Positions 53,734 to 61,816 of a stretch of DNA of 64,000 nt are shown here, piece by piece. Each line of letters starts with the position of its first letter. The first letter of the stretch is position 1. A program made the translations under genes and the position numbers. The DNA comes from Sphingosinicella xenopeptidilytica (GTDB lineage: Bacteria; Pseudomonadota; Alphaproteobacteria; Sphingomonadales; Sphingomonadaceae): the NCBI RefSeq assembly GCF_042676985.1, contig NZ_JBHTIK010000001.1, positions 124,001 through 188,000 on the forward strand, in the 5' to 3' direction. The notes below the pieces were generated by a model that worked only from the letters and a program-made list of their open reading frames with translations, searched no databases and was not told the origin of the DNA.

Positions 53734-54903
53734 ATGAGCGTGCCCTCCCCGATCGACTGGCGCGAGGCCGGGCTCGGCATCGGAGAAGCCGTGCCCGAGG
53801 ACCGGCGCGTGACCGGTGCGAACTGGCGGACGTGGCCGTTCAATCGCTGGGCGTTCCAGCACACGCGGATGCTCGTGCCCTCCGTGCCGCTCGCGGGCGC
53901 GGATACGCCCGCGCCGCTTGCCGCGCGCCCCGCCGACCTTTCGGGGCTGTGCTTCGCAGGCGAAGATGGCGAGACGATCGACTGGGAAACCTATGTCGCC
54001 TCCACCTACACGGATGCGATGATCGTGCTGCACCGGGGCGCGGTGGTCTATGAAACCTACCGGAACGGCATGACGGCGGCGACGCCGCATCACCTGTTCT
54101 CGGTCACCAAGTCGATCGTGGGGCTGGTCGCGGAACGGCTGATAGCGGACGGCACGATCGCGGCGGACCTCCCAACCGAGGCGGCGGTGCCGGAGCTCGG
54201 CAAAAGCGCGTTTGCGGGCACGACGCTGCGCCAGCTTCTCGACATGACCGACGGCATCGCCTTCGACGAGGACTACGCCAACCTCAATTCCGACGTACAC
54301 CGCTATTCGGCAAGCTACTGGACGCCGGAGGTGGCACCGGGCGGGACACTGCCCGTACTGGCGACGCTCGACCGCCGTGAGGCTGCGCCCGGCGGCGCCT
54401 TCCGCTATCGCACGCCGATCGCCGATGCCGCCGCATGGGTGCTGCGCCGCGCGACCGGGCGTTCACTCGCGAGCCTCGTTTCCGAACATGTGTGGCGCCC
54501 GGCCGGATGCGGCGACGCGGCGCATTTCCTGCTCGACACGGGCGGCCACGAGATCGCCGGATCGGGCCTCAACGCCACCGCGCGCGATCTCGCGCGGCTG
54601 GCGCGCTTCCTGATGGCGGGCGGGCCGGTGGAAAAGGCGCTGATCGCGGGCGGCGACCGCGCGCTGTTCGCGGCGGGTGCGGCGAACATGCGGCCCGATC
54701 ACAGTTATCGCGGCTTCTGGTGGGTGAACCACGCGCCGCCGGCAGCGCTGATGGCGATGGGCGTCTACGGCCAGCGGCTGCACATCGAGCCGGAAAACGA
54801 CCTCGCGATCATCCGGCTCGCCTCGACGCCGCTTCCCTCGAATATCGCGAGCGATCCCCTGCACCTGCGCGCTTTTACGGCCCTCCGCGCCCACCTTCGC
54901 TGA
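53734..54903 (+). CDS. Serine hydrolase, class C beta-lactamase-like (NylB-type)
   Basis: A 389-residue penicillin-binding-protein-fold hydrolase. The nucleophile motif is Ser123-x-x-Lys126 in HHLFSVTKSIVG. The second motif is the Tyr of FRYRTPIADAAAWVLRRATG, and the third region is YRGFWWVNH. Y-R-T rather than Y-x-N, and the ATARDLARLARF helix, point to the 6-aminohexanoate-dimer hydrolase (NylB) and carboxylesterase branch rather than a true beta-lactamase. No signal peptide is seen, so it is probably cytoplasmic. Confidence 0.85.
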   Translation: MSVPSPIDWREAGLGIGEAVPEDRRVTGANWRTWPFNRWAFQHTRMLVPSVPLAGADTPAPLAARPADLSGLCFAGEDGETIDWETYVASTYTDAMIVLHRGAVVYETYRNGMTAATPHHLFSVTKSIVGLVAERLIADGTIAADLPTEAAVPELGKSAFAGTTLRQLLDMTDGIAFDEDYANLNSDVHRYSASYWTPEVAPGGTLPVLATLDRREAAPGGAFRYRTPIADAAAWVLRRATGRSLASLVSEHVWRPAGCGDAAHFLLDTGGHEIAGSGLNATARDLARLARFLMAGGPVEKALIAGGDRALFAAGAANMRPDHSYRGFWWVNHAPPAALMAMGVYGQRLHIEPENDLAIIRLASTPLPSNIASDPLHLRAFTALRAHLR

Positions 54904-54985
54904 CGCATTTCCGTCACCGGAGCGACGCGCGGCCGAAACACGCGCGTGCCAAATCCGCCATGGTCACACATCCGGGGGATACGCC

Positions 54986-55771
54986 ATGCGTCTCATTGAA
55001 AACACGGCCCGCGACACACGCCTCAGCATCCGGCTTGCAGACAGCGACGCCGACGTGCGCGCCGCGCAGGCGCTGCGCTATCAGGTCTTCTTCCGCGATT
55101 TGGGTGCGGTGCCGAGCGGCGCTGCCATAGACCTCGACGTCGATCCCTACGACCGGTTTTGCGATCATCTGCTGGTGGAAGAGACGGGCACGGAGGGCGC
55201 GCGCGTCGTCGGCACATACCGGCTGCTCCGCCAGAGCGTCGCGCATCGCCACGGCGGCTTTTACAGCGCTTCGGAATACGACCTCGCCCCGCTCGAGGCG
55301 CACGCGGCGCGGCATGGCGGCGAGCTTCTGGAACTCGGCCGCTCGTGCGTGGCGCCGGAGTATCGCGACACGGCGACGATCCAGCTCCTGTGGCGCGGCA
55401 TCGGCGACTATCTGATGCAGCGGAGCATCGGCCACATGTTCGGCTGCGCGAGCTTCCCCGGCACCGATCCCGACGCGCACGCAACTGCGCTCGCCTATCT
55501 CCACCACAACCACCTCGCGCCGCAGGACCGGCGCGTGAGCGCGCACGCGCGGCACTTCACCGACATGGCGCGGGTTTCCATCGGCGGCTACGATCCCAAG
55601 GCGGCATGGCGCGCGCTGCCGCCGCTCATCAAGGGCTACCTGCGCGTCGGCGCGATGGTGGGCAGCGGCGCCTTCATCGACCGGCAGTTCAACACGGTGG
55701 ACGTGTTCATGATGATGCCGGTGGACGCCATCGCGGCGCGATACGCGAAGCGCTTCGGCGCGGCGGCGTGA
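54986..55771 (+). CDS. OlsB-like N-acyltransferase
   Basis: A 261-residue GNAT-fold acyltransferase of the OlsB/hemolysin-acyltransferase group (Acetyltransf_5). ALRYQVFFRDLGA, DPYDRFCDHLLV, VVGTYRLLRQ, LLELGRSCVAPEYRD, FGCASFPGTDPD and LIKGYLRVGAMVGSGAFIDR match the family throughout. OlsB makes lyso-ornithine lipid from ornithine and 3-hydroxyacyl-ACP. No olsA neighbour is present in the window, so the acyl acceptor is inferred only. ATG 54986 follows GGGGGA. Confidence 0.83.
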   Translation: MRLIENTARDTRLSIRLADSDADVRAAQALRYQVFFRDLGAVPSGAAIDLDVDPYDRFCDHLLVEETGTEGARVVGTYRLLRQSVAHRHGGFYSASEYDLAPLEAHAARHGGELLELGRSCVAPEYRDTATIQLLWRGIGDYLMQRSIGHMFGCASFPGTDPDAHATALAYLHHNHLAPQDRRVSAHARHFTDMARVSIGGYDPKAAWRALPPLIKGYLRVGAMVGSGAFIDRQFNTVDVFMMMPVDAIAARYAKRFGAAA

Positions 55772-55851
55772 CGCGCGTTCCGCCCGGAACCAAACTCGGC
55801 TACTGATCGCTTTTCCATCGGCAACGTGTTTGCCGGGAAGGAAGGAAGCGG

Positions 55852-56262
55852 ATGGCCGATACGCCGGTTTTGCTCTCGGGCGGCAATCCCCAGATCGCCA
55901 AGGGCTATGGGGATGCGCCGGTGCAGGCCTATATCGCGGCAATGCCGGGCTGGAAGCGCGACGTCGGACACCGCCTCGACACGCTCATCGAAAAAACCGT
56001 TCCCGGCGTCCGCAAGGCGGTGAAATGGAACTCGCCGTTCTACGGCGTCGAGGAAGGCAGCTGGTTCCTCAACCTTCATTGCTTCGACAAATACATCAAG
56101 GTCGCGTTCTTCCGCGGGACGTCGCTGCGCCCGGTTCCGCCGGTCACATCCAAAAGCCAGGACACGCGCTATTTCCACATCCACGAGAACGACACGCTCG
56201 ACGAAGCGCAGTTCGCGGTATGGGTAAAGCAGGCGAGCGCATTGCCCGGTGAACGCATGTGA
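55852..56262 (+). CDS. DUF1801 domain protein
   Basis: A 136-residue YdhG-like protein of the DUF1801 fold. VGHRLDTLIEKTVPGVRKAV, WNSPFYGVEEGSWFLNLHCF and YIKVAFFRGTSL give the typical alternating pattern. The family is related to iron-chaperone frataxin-like folds, but its function is not known. It is convergent with dnaE2, 13 bases away. Confidence 0.8.
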   Translation: MADTPVLLSGGNPQIAKGYGDAPVQAYIAAMPGWKRDVGHRLDTLIEKTVPGVRKAVKWNSPFYGVEEGSWFLNLHCFDKYIKVAFFRGTSLRPVPPVTSKSQDTRYFHIHENDTLDEAQFAVWVKQASALPGERM

Positions 56263-56275
56263 GCGCCCACCAACC

Positions 56276-59200
56276 CTAATGGAAATCCCGCGAGCCGGGG
56301 AGGATGCGCACGTTGCGCGGATGCCCCCGGCTGCGCCGCACGGGCATGGCGGCGGCTTCGGAGAGGCGGGCGAGTTCTTCGCTGCGATCGATGACCTTCG
56401 ACGCCATCAGGTGGACGACGCCCTCGCGGCTTTTCTGCACTTCACCTTCGATCACCATCACGCGCGCGGACATGACGGCGCGGCGATAGGGCTCGAACAG
56501 GCGCGCCCACAGCAGCGCGTTGGTGATGCCAGTTTCGTCCTCCAGCGTGATGAAGATCGCGTTGCCCTTGCCGGGGCGCTGGCGGATCAGCACCACGCCC
56601 GCCGTGCGCACGCGCGCGCCGTTTCGCGCCGCCGCGGTTTCGGCGCAGGTGAGGACGCCCTCGGCGCGGAATACATCGCGCAGGAACTGCATCGGGTGCG
56701 CCTTCAGCGACAGGCGCGTCACCTGATAATCGGTGGCGACATGCTCGGAGAGCGGCATCGCGGGGAGCGCCGGATCGGGCTCGTCACCGAGTTCGCGCGC
56801 ACCGGCGGCGGCAAACAAGGGCAATTCATCCTGCGGCATCCGCCGCGCTTCCCACAGGGCGGCGCGGCGATCGATGCCGATGGAGCGGAACGCATCGGCA
56901 TCGGCGAGCAGTTTCAAGGCACGCTGCGGCAATGCGGCACGACGGGCGAGCGTTTCCACCGACACGAAGGGGCCGCCCCCGCGCTCCGCCATCATGGCGG
57001 TCGCCCAAGCCTCGCGGAAACCGTCGATCTGGCGGAGGCCGAGGCGAAGCGCGAGGCTGCCGTCCGTGCGGGCTTCGAGGCCGCTGTCCCAATCACTCGC
57101 GTTGATATCGGCAGCGCGGACCGCGACGCCGTGTTCGCGCGCATCGCGGACGAGCTGGGCGGGCGCGTAGAACCCCATCGGCTGTGAATTGAGGAGCGCG
57201 CAGGTGAACACCGCCGGGTGATGGCATTTGATCCACGCCGAGACGTAGACGAGCTTCGCGAAGGATTGGGCATGGCTTTCGGGAAAACCATAGCTGCCGA
57301 AACCCTCGATCTGCTTGAAACAGCGTTCGGCGAAGTCCTGCGTGTAGCCGCGTGACGTCATGCCGCCGATCATCTTTTCGCGGAAATGATGGATGGTGCC
57401 GACGTTGCGGAATGTCGCCATCGCGCGGCGCAGACCGTTCGCCTCGTCGGACGTGAAATCGGCGGCGACGATGGCGAGCTTCATCGCCTGCTCCTGAAAC
57501 AGCGGCACGCCGAAGGTCTTTTCGAGCACGTCTTTCAGCTCATCGGGATCGTGTGGCGGCGCGGGCGAAGGCAGGTCGATCCTCTCCTCGCCGTTTCGCC
57601 GCCGCAGATAGGGATGCACCATGTCGCCCTCGATCGGACCGGGGCGGACGATCGCGACCTGGATGACCAGATCGTAGAATTTTCGGGGCCTGAGACGCGG
57701 CAGCATGTTGATCTGCGCGCGGCTTTCCACCTGGAACACACCGATGCTGTCGCCCTTGCAGAGCATGTCGTAGGTGGCGGAATCTTCACCCGGAATCGTA
57801 TCGAGCTTCCAGTCGCCGAGACCGTGTACGCGCATCAGATCGAAACTCTTGCGGATGCAGGTGAGCATCCCGAGCGCGAGAACATCGACCTTCATCAGGC
57901 CGAGCGCATCGATATCGTCCTTGTCCCATTCGATGAAGGTGCGGTCCTCCATCGCGGCGTTGTGGATCGGCACCATCTCGTCGAGGCGGCCTTCGGTGAG
58001 CACGTAGCCGCCGACATGCTGCGAGAGATGGCGCGGGAATTCGAGGAGCTGGCCGACGAGATCGCGGAGCCGCGCGATCTCCGGGTTGTCGCCATCGAAC
58101 CCTGCCTCTTCGTAGCGGCGGTCTTCCATGCTGCCGTAGCTGCCCCAGACGCTGGACGAGAGCCGCGCCGTCACATCCTCGCTGATGCCGAGCGCCTTGC
58201 CGACCTCACGCAGCGCACTGCGCGCACGGTAGTGGATGACGGTAGCGGTGATTGCAGCCCGGTGGTGACCGTAACGTTTGTAAACGTACTGCATCACCTC
58301 TTCGCGCCGTTCGTGCTCGAAATCGACGTCGATGTCGGGCGGTTCGCCGCGTTCCTCCGAAAGGAAGCGCGAGAAGAGCAGGTTTTCCTTCACCGGATCG
58401 ACTGCAGTGACGCCGAGCAGAAAACAGACGAGCGAATTCGCCGCAGAGCCGCGGCCCTGACAGAGGATCGGCGGCTTCTGCGAGCGCGCGAAGTTCACGA
58501 TGTCGTGAACGGTGAGGAAGTAATAGGCGTAATTGCGTTTGCGGATGAGACCGAATTCCTCATCAAGGATCGCCTGCATCTTGGGCGAGATCCCATCCGG
58601 ATGCTTCGCGTGCGCGGCCGTCATCACCAGATGCTCGAGCCAGTCCTGCGGGGTCCAGCCTTCGGGGACGGGTTCGTGCGGGTATTCGTATTTCAGTTCT
58701 TCGAGCGAAAACCGGATGCGCTCCAGAAGCCGCACGCTTTCCGCGACCGCCTCCGGGCAATCGCGGAACAGGCGCGCCATTTCGGCGGGCGGCTTCAGAT
58801 GGCGCTCGGCATTGGCAGCGAGGCGGCGACCGGCGGCGTGGATGGTCGTTTTCTCGCGGATGCAGGTGAGGATGTCGTGCAGCGGACGCGCGGCGGGGGT
58901 GGCGTAGAGCGCATCGTTGGTGGCGAGGAGCGGCACGCCGGTGCGCGCTGCGAGCGCCATCAATCGGGCGAGATGGCGGCGGTCGCTTCCTGCGCGCGGC
59001 ATCGCGGCGCCGAGCCAGACATTGCCGGGCGACGCGGTTTCGATCTGGCGGAGTGCGAGCTCGTGCGTGTCGTCCGCCATCACGATGAAGAGCAGATCCT
59101 CGCGATGATCGAGGAGATCGCGCAGGGTGAGGATGCAATCGCCCTTCTCAGCGCGGCGGTTGCCGAGCGTCAGCAGGCGCGTGAGGCGCCCCCAGCCATG

Positions 59201-59467
59201 GCGGGTTTCGGGATAGGCAACGATGTCGGGTGTGCCGTCCGCGAAGACGAGGCGCGCGCCGACCGCGAGCCTGAACGGCGTTTCCGCACCGGCATCTTTC
59301 AGTGACGCCCACGCGCGCACCACCCCGGCGACGCTGTTGCGATCCGCGATGCCGATGCCGGCATGTCCGAGCGATATCGCCGCCGCCACCATCTCCGCCG
59401 GGTGCGAGGCGCCGCGCAGGAAGGAGTAGTTGGTCGCGGCGACCAGCTCGGCAAAAGCTGCGCTCAT
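56276..59467 (-). CDS. dnaE2: Error-prone DNA polymerase DnaE2 (ImuC)
   Basis: DnaE2 is the translesion C-family polymerase of the ImuA-ImuB-DnaE2 mutasome. The 1063-residue protein begins with a PHP domain (ELVAATNYSFLRGASHPAEM, split for length). The polymerase palm contains PDIDVDFEHERREEVMQYVY, which holds two catalytic aspartates. GRGSAANSLVCFLLG, VQVAIVRPGPIEGDMVHPY, the tandem helix-hairpin-helix and an OB domain (GVVLIRQRPGKGNAIFITLED region) follow. ATG 59467 overlaps the imuB stop. The longer in-frame extension upstream runs through imuB in another phase and is rejected. Confidence 0.97.
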   Translation of the reverse strand: MSAAFAELVAATNYSFLRGASHPAEMVAAAISLGHAGIGIADRNSVAGVVRAWASLKDAGAETPFRLAVGARLVFADGTPDIVAYPETRHGWGRLTRLLTLGNRRAEKGDCILTLRDLLDHREDLLFIVMADDTHELALRQIETASPGNVWLGAAMPRAGSDRRHLARLMALAARTGVPLLATNDALYATPAARPLHDILTCIREKTTIHAAGRRLAANAERHLKPPAEMARLFRDCPEAVAESVRLLERIRFSLEELKYEYPHEPVPEGWTPQDWLEHLVMTAAHAKHPDGISPKMQAILDEEFGLIRKRNYAYYFLTVHDIVNFARSQKPPILCQGRGSAANSLVCFLLGVTAVDPVKENLLFSRFLSEERGEPPDIDVDFEHERREEVMQYVYKRYGHHRAAITATVIHYRARSALREVGKALGISEDVTARLSSSVWGSYGSMEDRRYEEAGFDGDNPEIARLRDLVGQLLEFPRHLSQHVGGYVLTEGRLDEMVPIHNAAMEDRTFIEWDKDDIDALGLMKVDVLALGMLTCIRKSFDLMRVHGLGDWKLDTIPGEDSATYDMLCKGDSIGVFQVESRAQINMLPRLRPRKFYDLVIQVAIVRPGPIEGDMVHPYLRRRNGEERIDLPSPAPPHDPDELKDVLEKTFGVPLFQEQAMKLAIVAADFTSDEANGLRRAMATFRNVGTIHHFREKMIGGMTSRGYTQDFAERCFKQIEGFGSYGFPESHAQSFAKLVYVSAWIKCHHPAVFTCALLNSQPMGFYAPAQLVRDAREHGVAVRAADINASDWDSGLEARTDGSLALRLGLRQIDGFREAWATAMMAERGGGPFVSVETLARRAALPQRALKLLADADAFRSIGIDRRAALWEARRMPQDELPLFAAAGARELGDEPDPALPAMPLSEHVATDYQVTRLSLKAHPMQFLRDVFRAEGVLTCAETAAARNGARVRTAGVVLIRQRPGKGNAIFITLEDETGITNALLWARLFEPYRRAVMSARVMVIEGEVQKSREGVVHLMASKVIDRSEELARLSEAAAMPVRRSRGHPRNVRILPGSRDFH

Positions 59468-60972
59468 GCGAACAGGCCGTGCAGATACCAGCGCGGGTTC
59501 GTCTCTTCGCGGCCATAGAGGCCGTGACGGAAGATCCACAGGCGGCGGCCGCTTTCGTCTTCGACACGGTAGTAATCGCGCGTGAGGCCGGGCCTGCGCC
59601 ACCATTCGGCTGCAATGCGCTCCGGCCCTTCGGCGCGCACGATGGTGAGGACCGCGCCGCCAAGCCGAAAGCGCCGGGGCGGCCCATCGGGCACATCCGC
59701 GACGACATTCGAAAGCGGACGGGGCGGGTGAATGAGTGCGAGCGGACGCAAGGGGGGCTCGCCCGAAGACGGAACTGGCCAATCTCCGGAAGGGCTGCCG
59801 GAGCGGAGCCGGGCGGCACGTTCCGGGATGTGGCTCTCCCGCGGATGAAAGCGCAGCAAACGCTCCGGCCCCAGCCGCGCGGCGAGGCGATCGACGAGCG
59901 CATCAAGCGCAGGGCCGGGCGGCGGCGCACGGTCGAGATCGGGCTGGCCGGGAGAAAGCGCCTCCGTGACCGGCACGGCGAGGCATACGGCATCGAAACC
60001 GAAGCCGGGGTCGAGCGGGTCTTCGAGGCGCGCGAGGCTGTGCGTGAACAGCGTGACGACCGGCGTGGGATGGCGGACGGGGGTGCTGGTCTGGACGGAG
60101 ACCGTCTGTTCCTTGCCGTCGGCGCGGAAGAACACCGCCTCGAAACGGCGCCCGCCCTCCCCGCGCGCCTCCAGCATCCGGCACGCCTCAGCGAGCAGAT
60201 CGGCAAGCACGCCGAGCACATAATCGGTGCGTGCGACCGGCTCCGCGAAGCGGCGCTCGACCTCGACCGGCGGCAGCACGCGGCGCGGCACGAAAGGGCT
60301 TTCCGCATCGCCGACCATGCGGCGCACCGCCGTCGCCGCCTGCGCCCCGAAACGCGTGGCGAGCCCAGCGAGCGGACGGCAGGCGATATCCCCCACGGTA
60401 TGGAGCCCGGCGCGACGTAGCGCCGTCTCGCGCTCCTCCCCCAGACGCAGCGCCGCAACCGGAAGCGCCGCGACGGACGCCGCCCCGAACTGCGCGAGCG
60501 CCCGCGCCGCATCGGGCGTGTCCGCGAAGGCGGTGCGCACGGTAAAGCCGTGACGCCTGAGCCGCAGGCGCGCAGCGCGCACCAGGCCGTCCTCCCCACC
60601 GAAGAGATGCGCGGCGCCAGCGATATCGAGGATGAGCGTGTCCGGCAGATCCGGCGCCACCATCGGTGTGTAGCGGATGCAGATGTCCGCGAGCCGTTCG
60701 AGCAGGCGCCGGTCGGCTTCCGGATCGTGGTCCGCAACCAGAAGCGCCGACACGCGCGCACGCGCATCGGCGAGCGGCAGGCCGGGGAGGAGCCCGAGCG
60801 CTTCGGCATGACGATCCGTGGCGGCGAGGCGCAGCGCGCCCTTCACCGGCTCGGCGATGACGAGCGGGCGTTCAGGCGACCCTGTGCGCCCGGCGCGCGC
60901 CAGCCGCTCCGCGGGGAGCCACGGGAACCACAGCGCCAGATAGCGGCGCTTCACGAAAGACACGTGCGTCAC
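59464..60972 (-). CDS. imuB: ImuB, Y-family polymerase-like mutasome subunit
   Basis: ImuB is a catalytically inactive Y-family polymerase relative that links DnaE2 to the beta clamp. The conserved start is RRYLALWFPWLPAERLA. Next come the UmuC-like fingers/palm (to about 250) with DTLILDIAGAAHLFGGEDGL and a little-finger region. The C-terminal tail ends PRWYLHGLFA, with RDYYRVEDESGRRLWIFR just before it. GTG 60972 or GTG 60963 gives the normal N-terminus and overlaps imuA by about 100 bases. Confidence 0.92.
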   Translation of the reverse strand: MTHVSFVKRRYLALWFPWLPAERLARAGRTGSPERPLVIAEPVKGALRLAATDRHAEALGLLPGLPLADARARVSALLVADHDPEADRRLLERLADICIRYTPMVAPDLPDTLILDIAGAAHLFGGEDGLVRAARLRLRRHGFTVRTAFADTPDAARALAQFGAASVAALPVAALRLGEERETALRRAGLHTVGDIACRPLAGLATRFGAQAATAVRRMVGDAESPFVPRRVLPPVEVERRFAEPVARTDYVLGVLADLLAEACRMLEARGEGGRRFEAVFFRADGKEQTVSVQTSTPVRHPTPVVTLFTHSLARLEDPLDPGFGFDAVCLAVPVTEALSPGQPDLDRAPPPGPALDALVDRLAARLGPERLLRFHPRESHIPERAARLRSGSPSGDWPVPSSGEPPLRPLALIHPPRPLSNVVADVPDGPPRRFRLGGAVLTIVRAEGPERIAAEWWRRPGLTRDYYRVEDESGRRLWIFRHGLYGREETNPRWYLHGLFA

Positions 60973-61636
60973 GATCCCACTCCACGCGCCAGCCGGAGCC
61001 GGCGGGACCGGCGCGGCGGCGCAGCAATTCCACAGCGAACACCGGATGACCCGGCGCATCCGCCGCCAGTGCCCGAGACGGTGCCGCCTCAATGCGCCAG
61101 CGGGTTTCCGCCGCGCTCGGCGCGGGCTCGGCATCGAGCCGCAGCAGAAACAGCGGCACACCCGACGCTTCGGCCGCGAGCGTGAGCCTGCGCGTGCCGG
61201 TGAGCCCGAACAGGCGCGTACGGCCCACGCTTTCCGCGATCACAGCGCCGAGGGCGACGACGCGCAGTGCATCCACCGCTGCCGACAGCAGCGCCGCCTC
61301 ATCCGGCGCCTGCGCGACGATGCACGCAGCCGGATCGATGCCGAGCTCCGCGAGCCCCGGCCCGTAAAGCGGCGCCCGGCGCGCGGCCGCATCCGTCCGC
61401 AGCCAGACGACCGGTGCCGCTGCCGCCGCCGAAAACGCCATCAGCGCCGCGAACCCAGCGGCCGCGCCACTGCCACCATCTCCGAACACTTCATGCAGCC
61501 GACCGCGCACCACGCCAGCCGCATCGAGGCCCGCATGTCCTGTAACGATGCCCGCACCCCGGCCGTGCGCGCCCCGACCTTCCATCTCGGCAACGATGCC
61601 GCGCAGATCGGCGAGAGAGGTCGGCGAATCGGACAT
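60872..61636 (-). CDS. imuA: ImuA, SOS mutagenesis accessory protein
   Basis: ImuA is a RecA/SulA-like protein of the SOS mutasome that acts with ImuB and DnaE2. The 254-residue protein has LADLRGIVAEMEGRG, VVRGRLHEVFGDGGSGAAAGFA, a degenerate P-loop region, and the RLTLAAEASGVPLFLLRLDA block conserved in the family. It is the first gene of the three-gene minus-strand operon. A LexA box lies within 20 bases of its ATG, so induction by DNA damage is expected. Confidence 0.93.
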   Translation of the reverse strand: MSDSPTSLADLRGIVAEMEGRGAHGRGAGIVTGHAGLDAAGVVRGRLHEVFGDGGSGAAAGFAALMAFSAAAAAPVVWLRTDAAARRAPLYGPGLAELGIDPAACIVAQAPDEAALLSAAVDALRVVALGAVIAESVGRTRLFGLTGTRRLTLAAEASGVPLFLLRLDAEPAPSAAETRWRIEAAPSRALAADAPGHPVFAVELLRRRAGPAGSGWRVEWDRDARVFREAPLSGAVVPVAPRGAAGARRAHRVA

Positions 61637-61639
61637 ATT

Positions 61640-61654
61640 GTTCTCTATTTGTTC
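61640..61654. promoter_or_regulatory. LexA (SOS) box of the imuA-imuB-dnaE2 operon
   Basis: GTTC (61640-61643), seven bases, then GTTC (61651-61654) is the direct repeat recognised by alphaproteobacterial LexA. It lies 4-18 bases before the imuA ATG. Repressed transcription of the cassette until DNA damage is the known behaviour of such operons. Confidence 0.75.
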
Positions 61655-61816
61655 TAGTATCGCTTCCCGTCACCGAGAGAGTCAAGGCCACGTGCGTCAG
61701 CGCGGATCGGCGGGATCGTATCCGAAATGGATTATAGTAAATCTCTTTTTAATCATCGCGACTTAACCGCTGCAGGGTGACATTTTCGTCCGTCTGATGA
61801 GAGGATCAGAATAACA

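Noticed and set aside
53734..54903. Genuine class C beta-lactamase resistance gene
   Set aside because: There is no signal peptide, and the second motif is Y-R-T rather than Y-x-N, so a NylB/esterase-type hydrolase is the better reading.
57386..59305. A 639-codon plus-strand open frame opposite dnaE2
   Set aside because: The minus strand encodes all DnaE2 motifs across this interval; the plus-strand translation has no recognisable segments.
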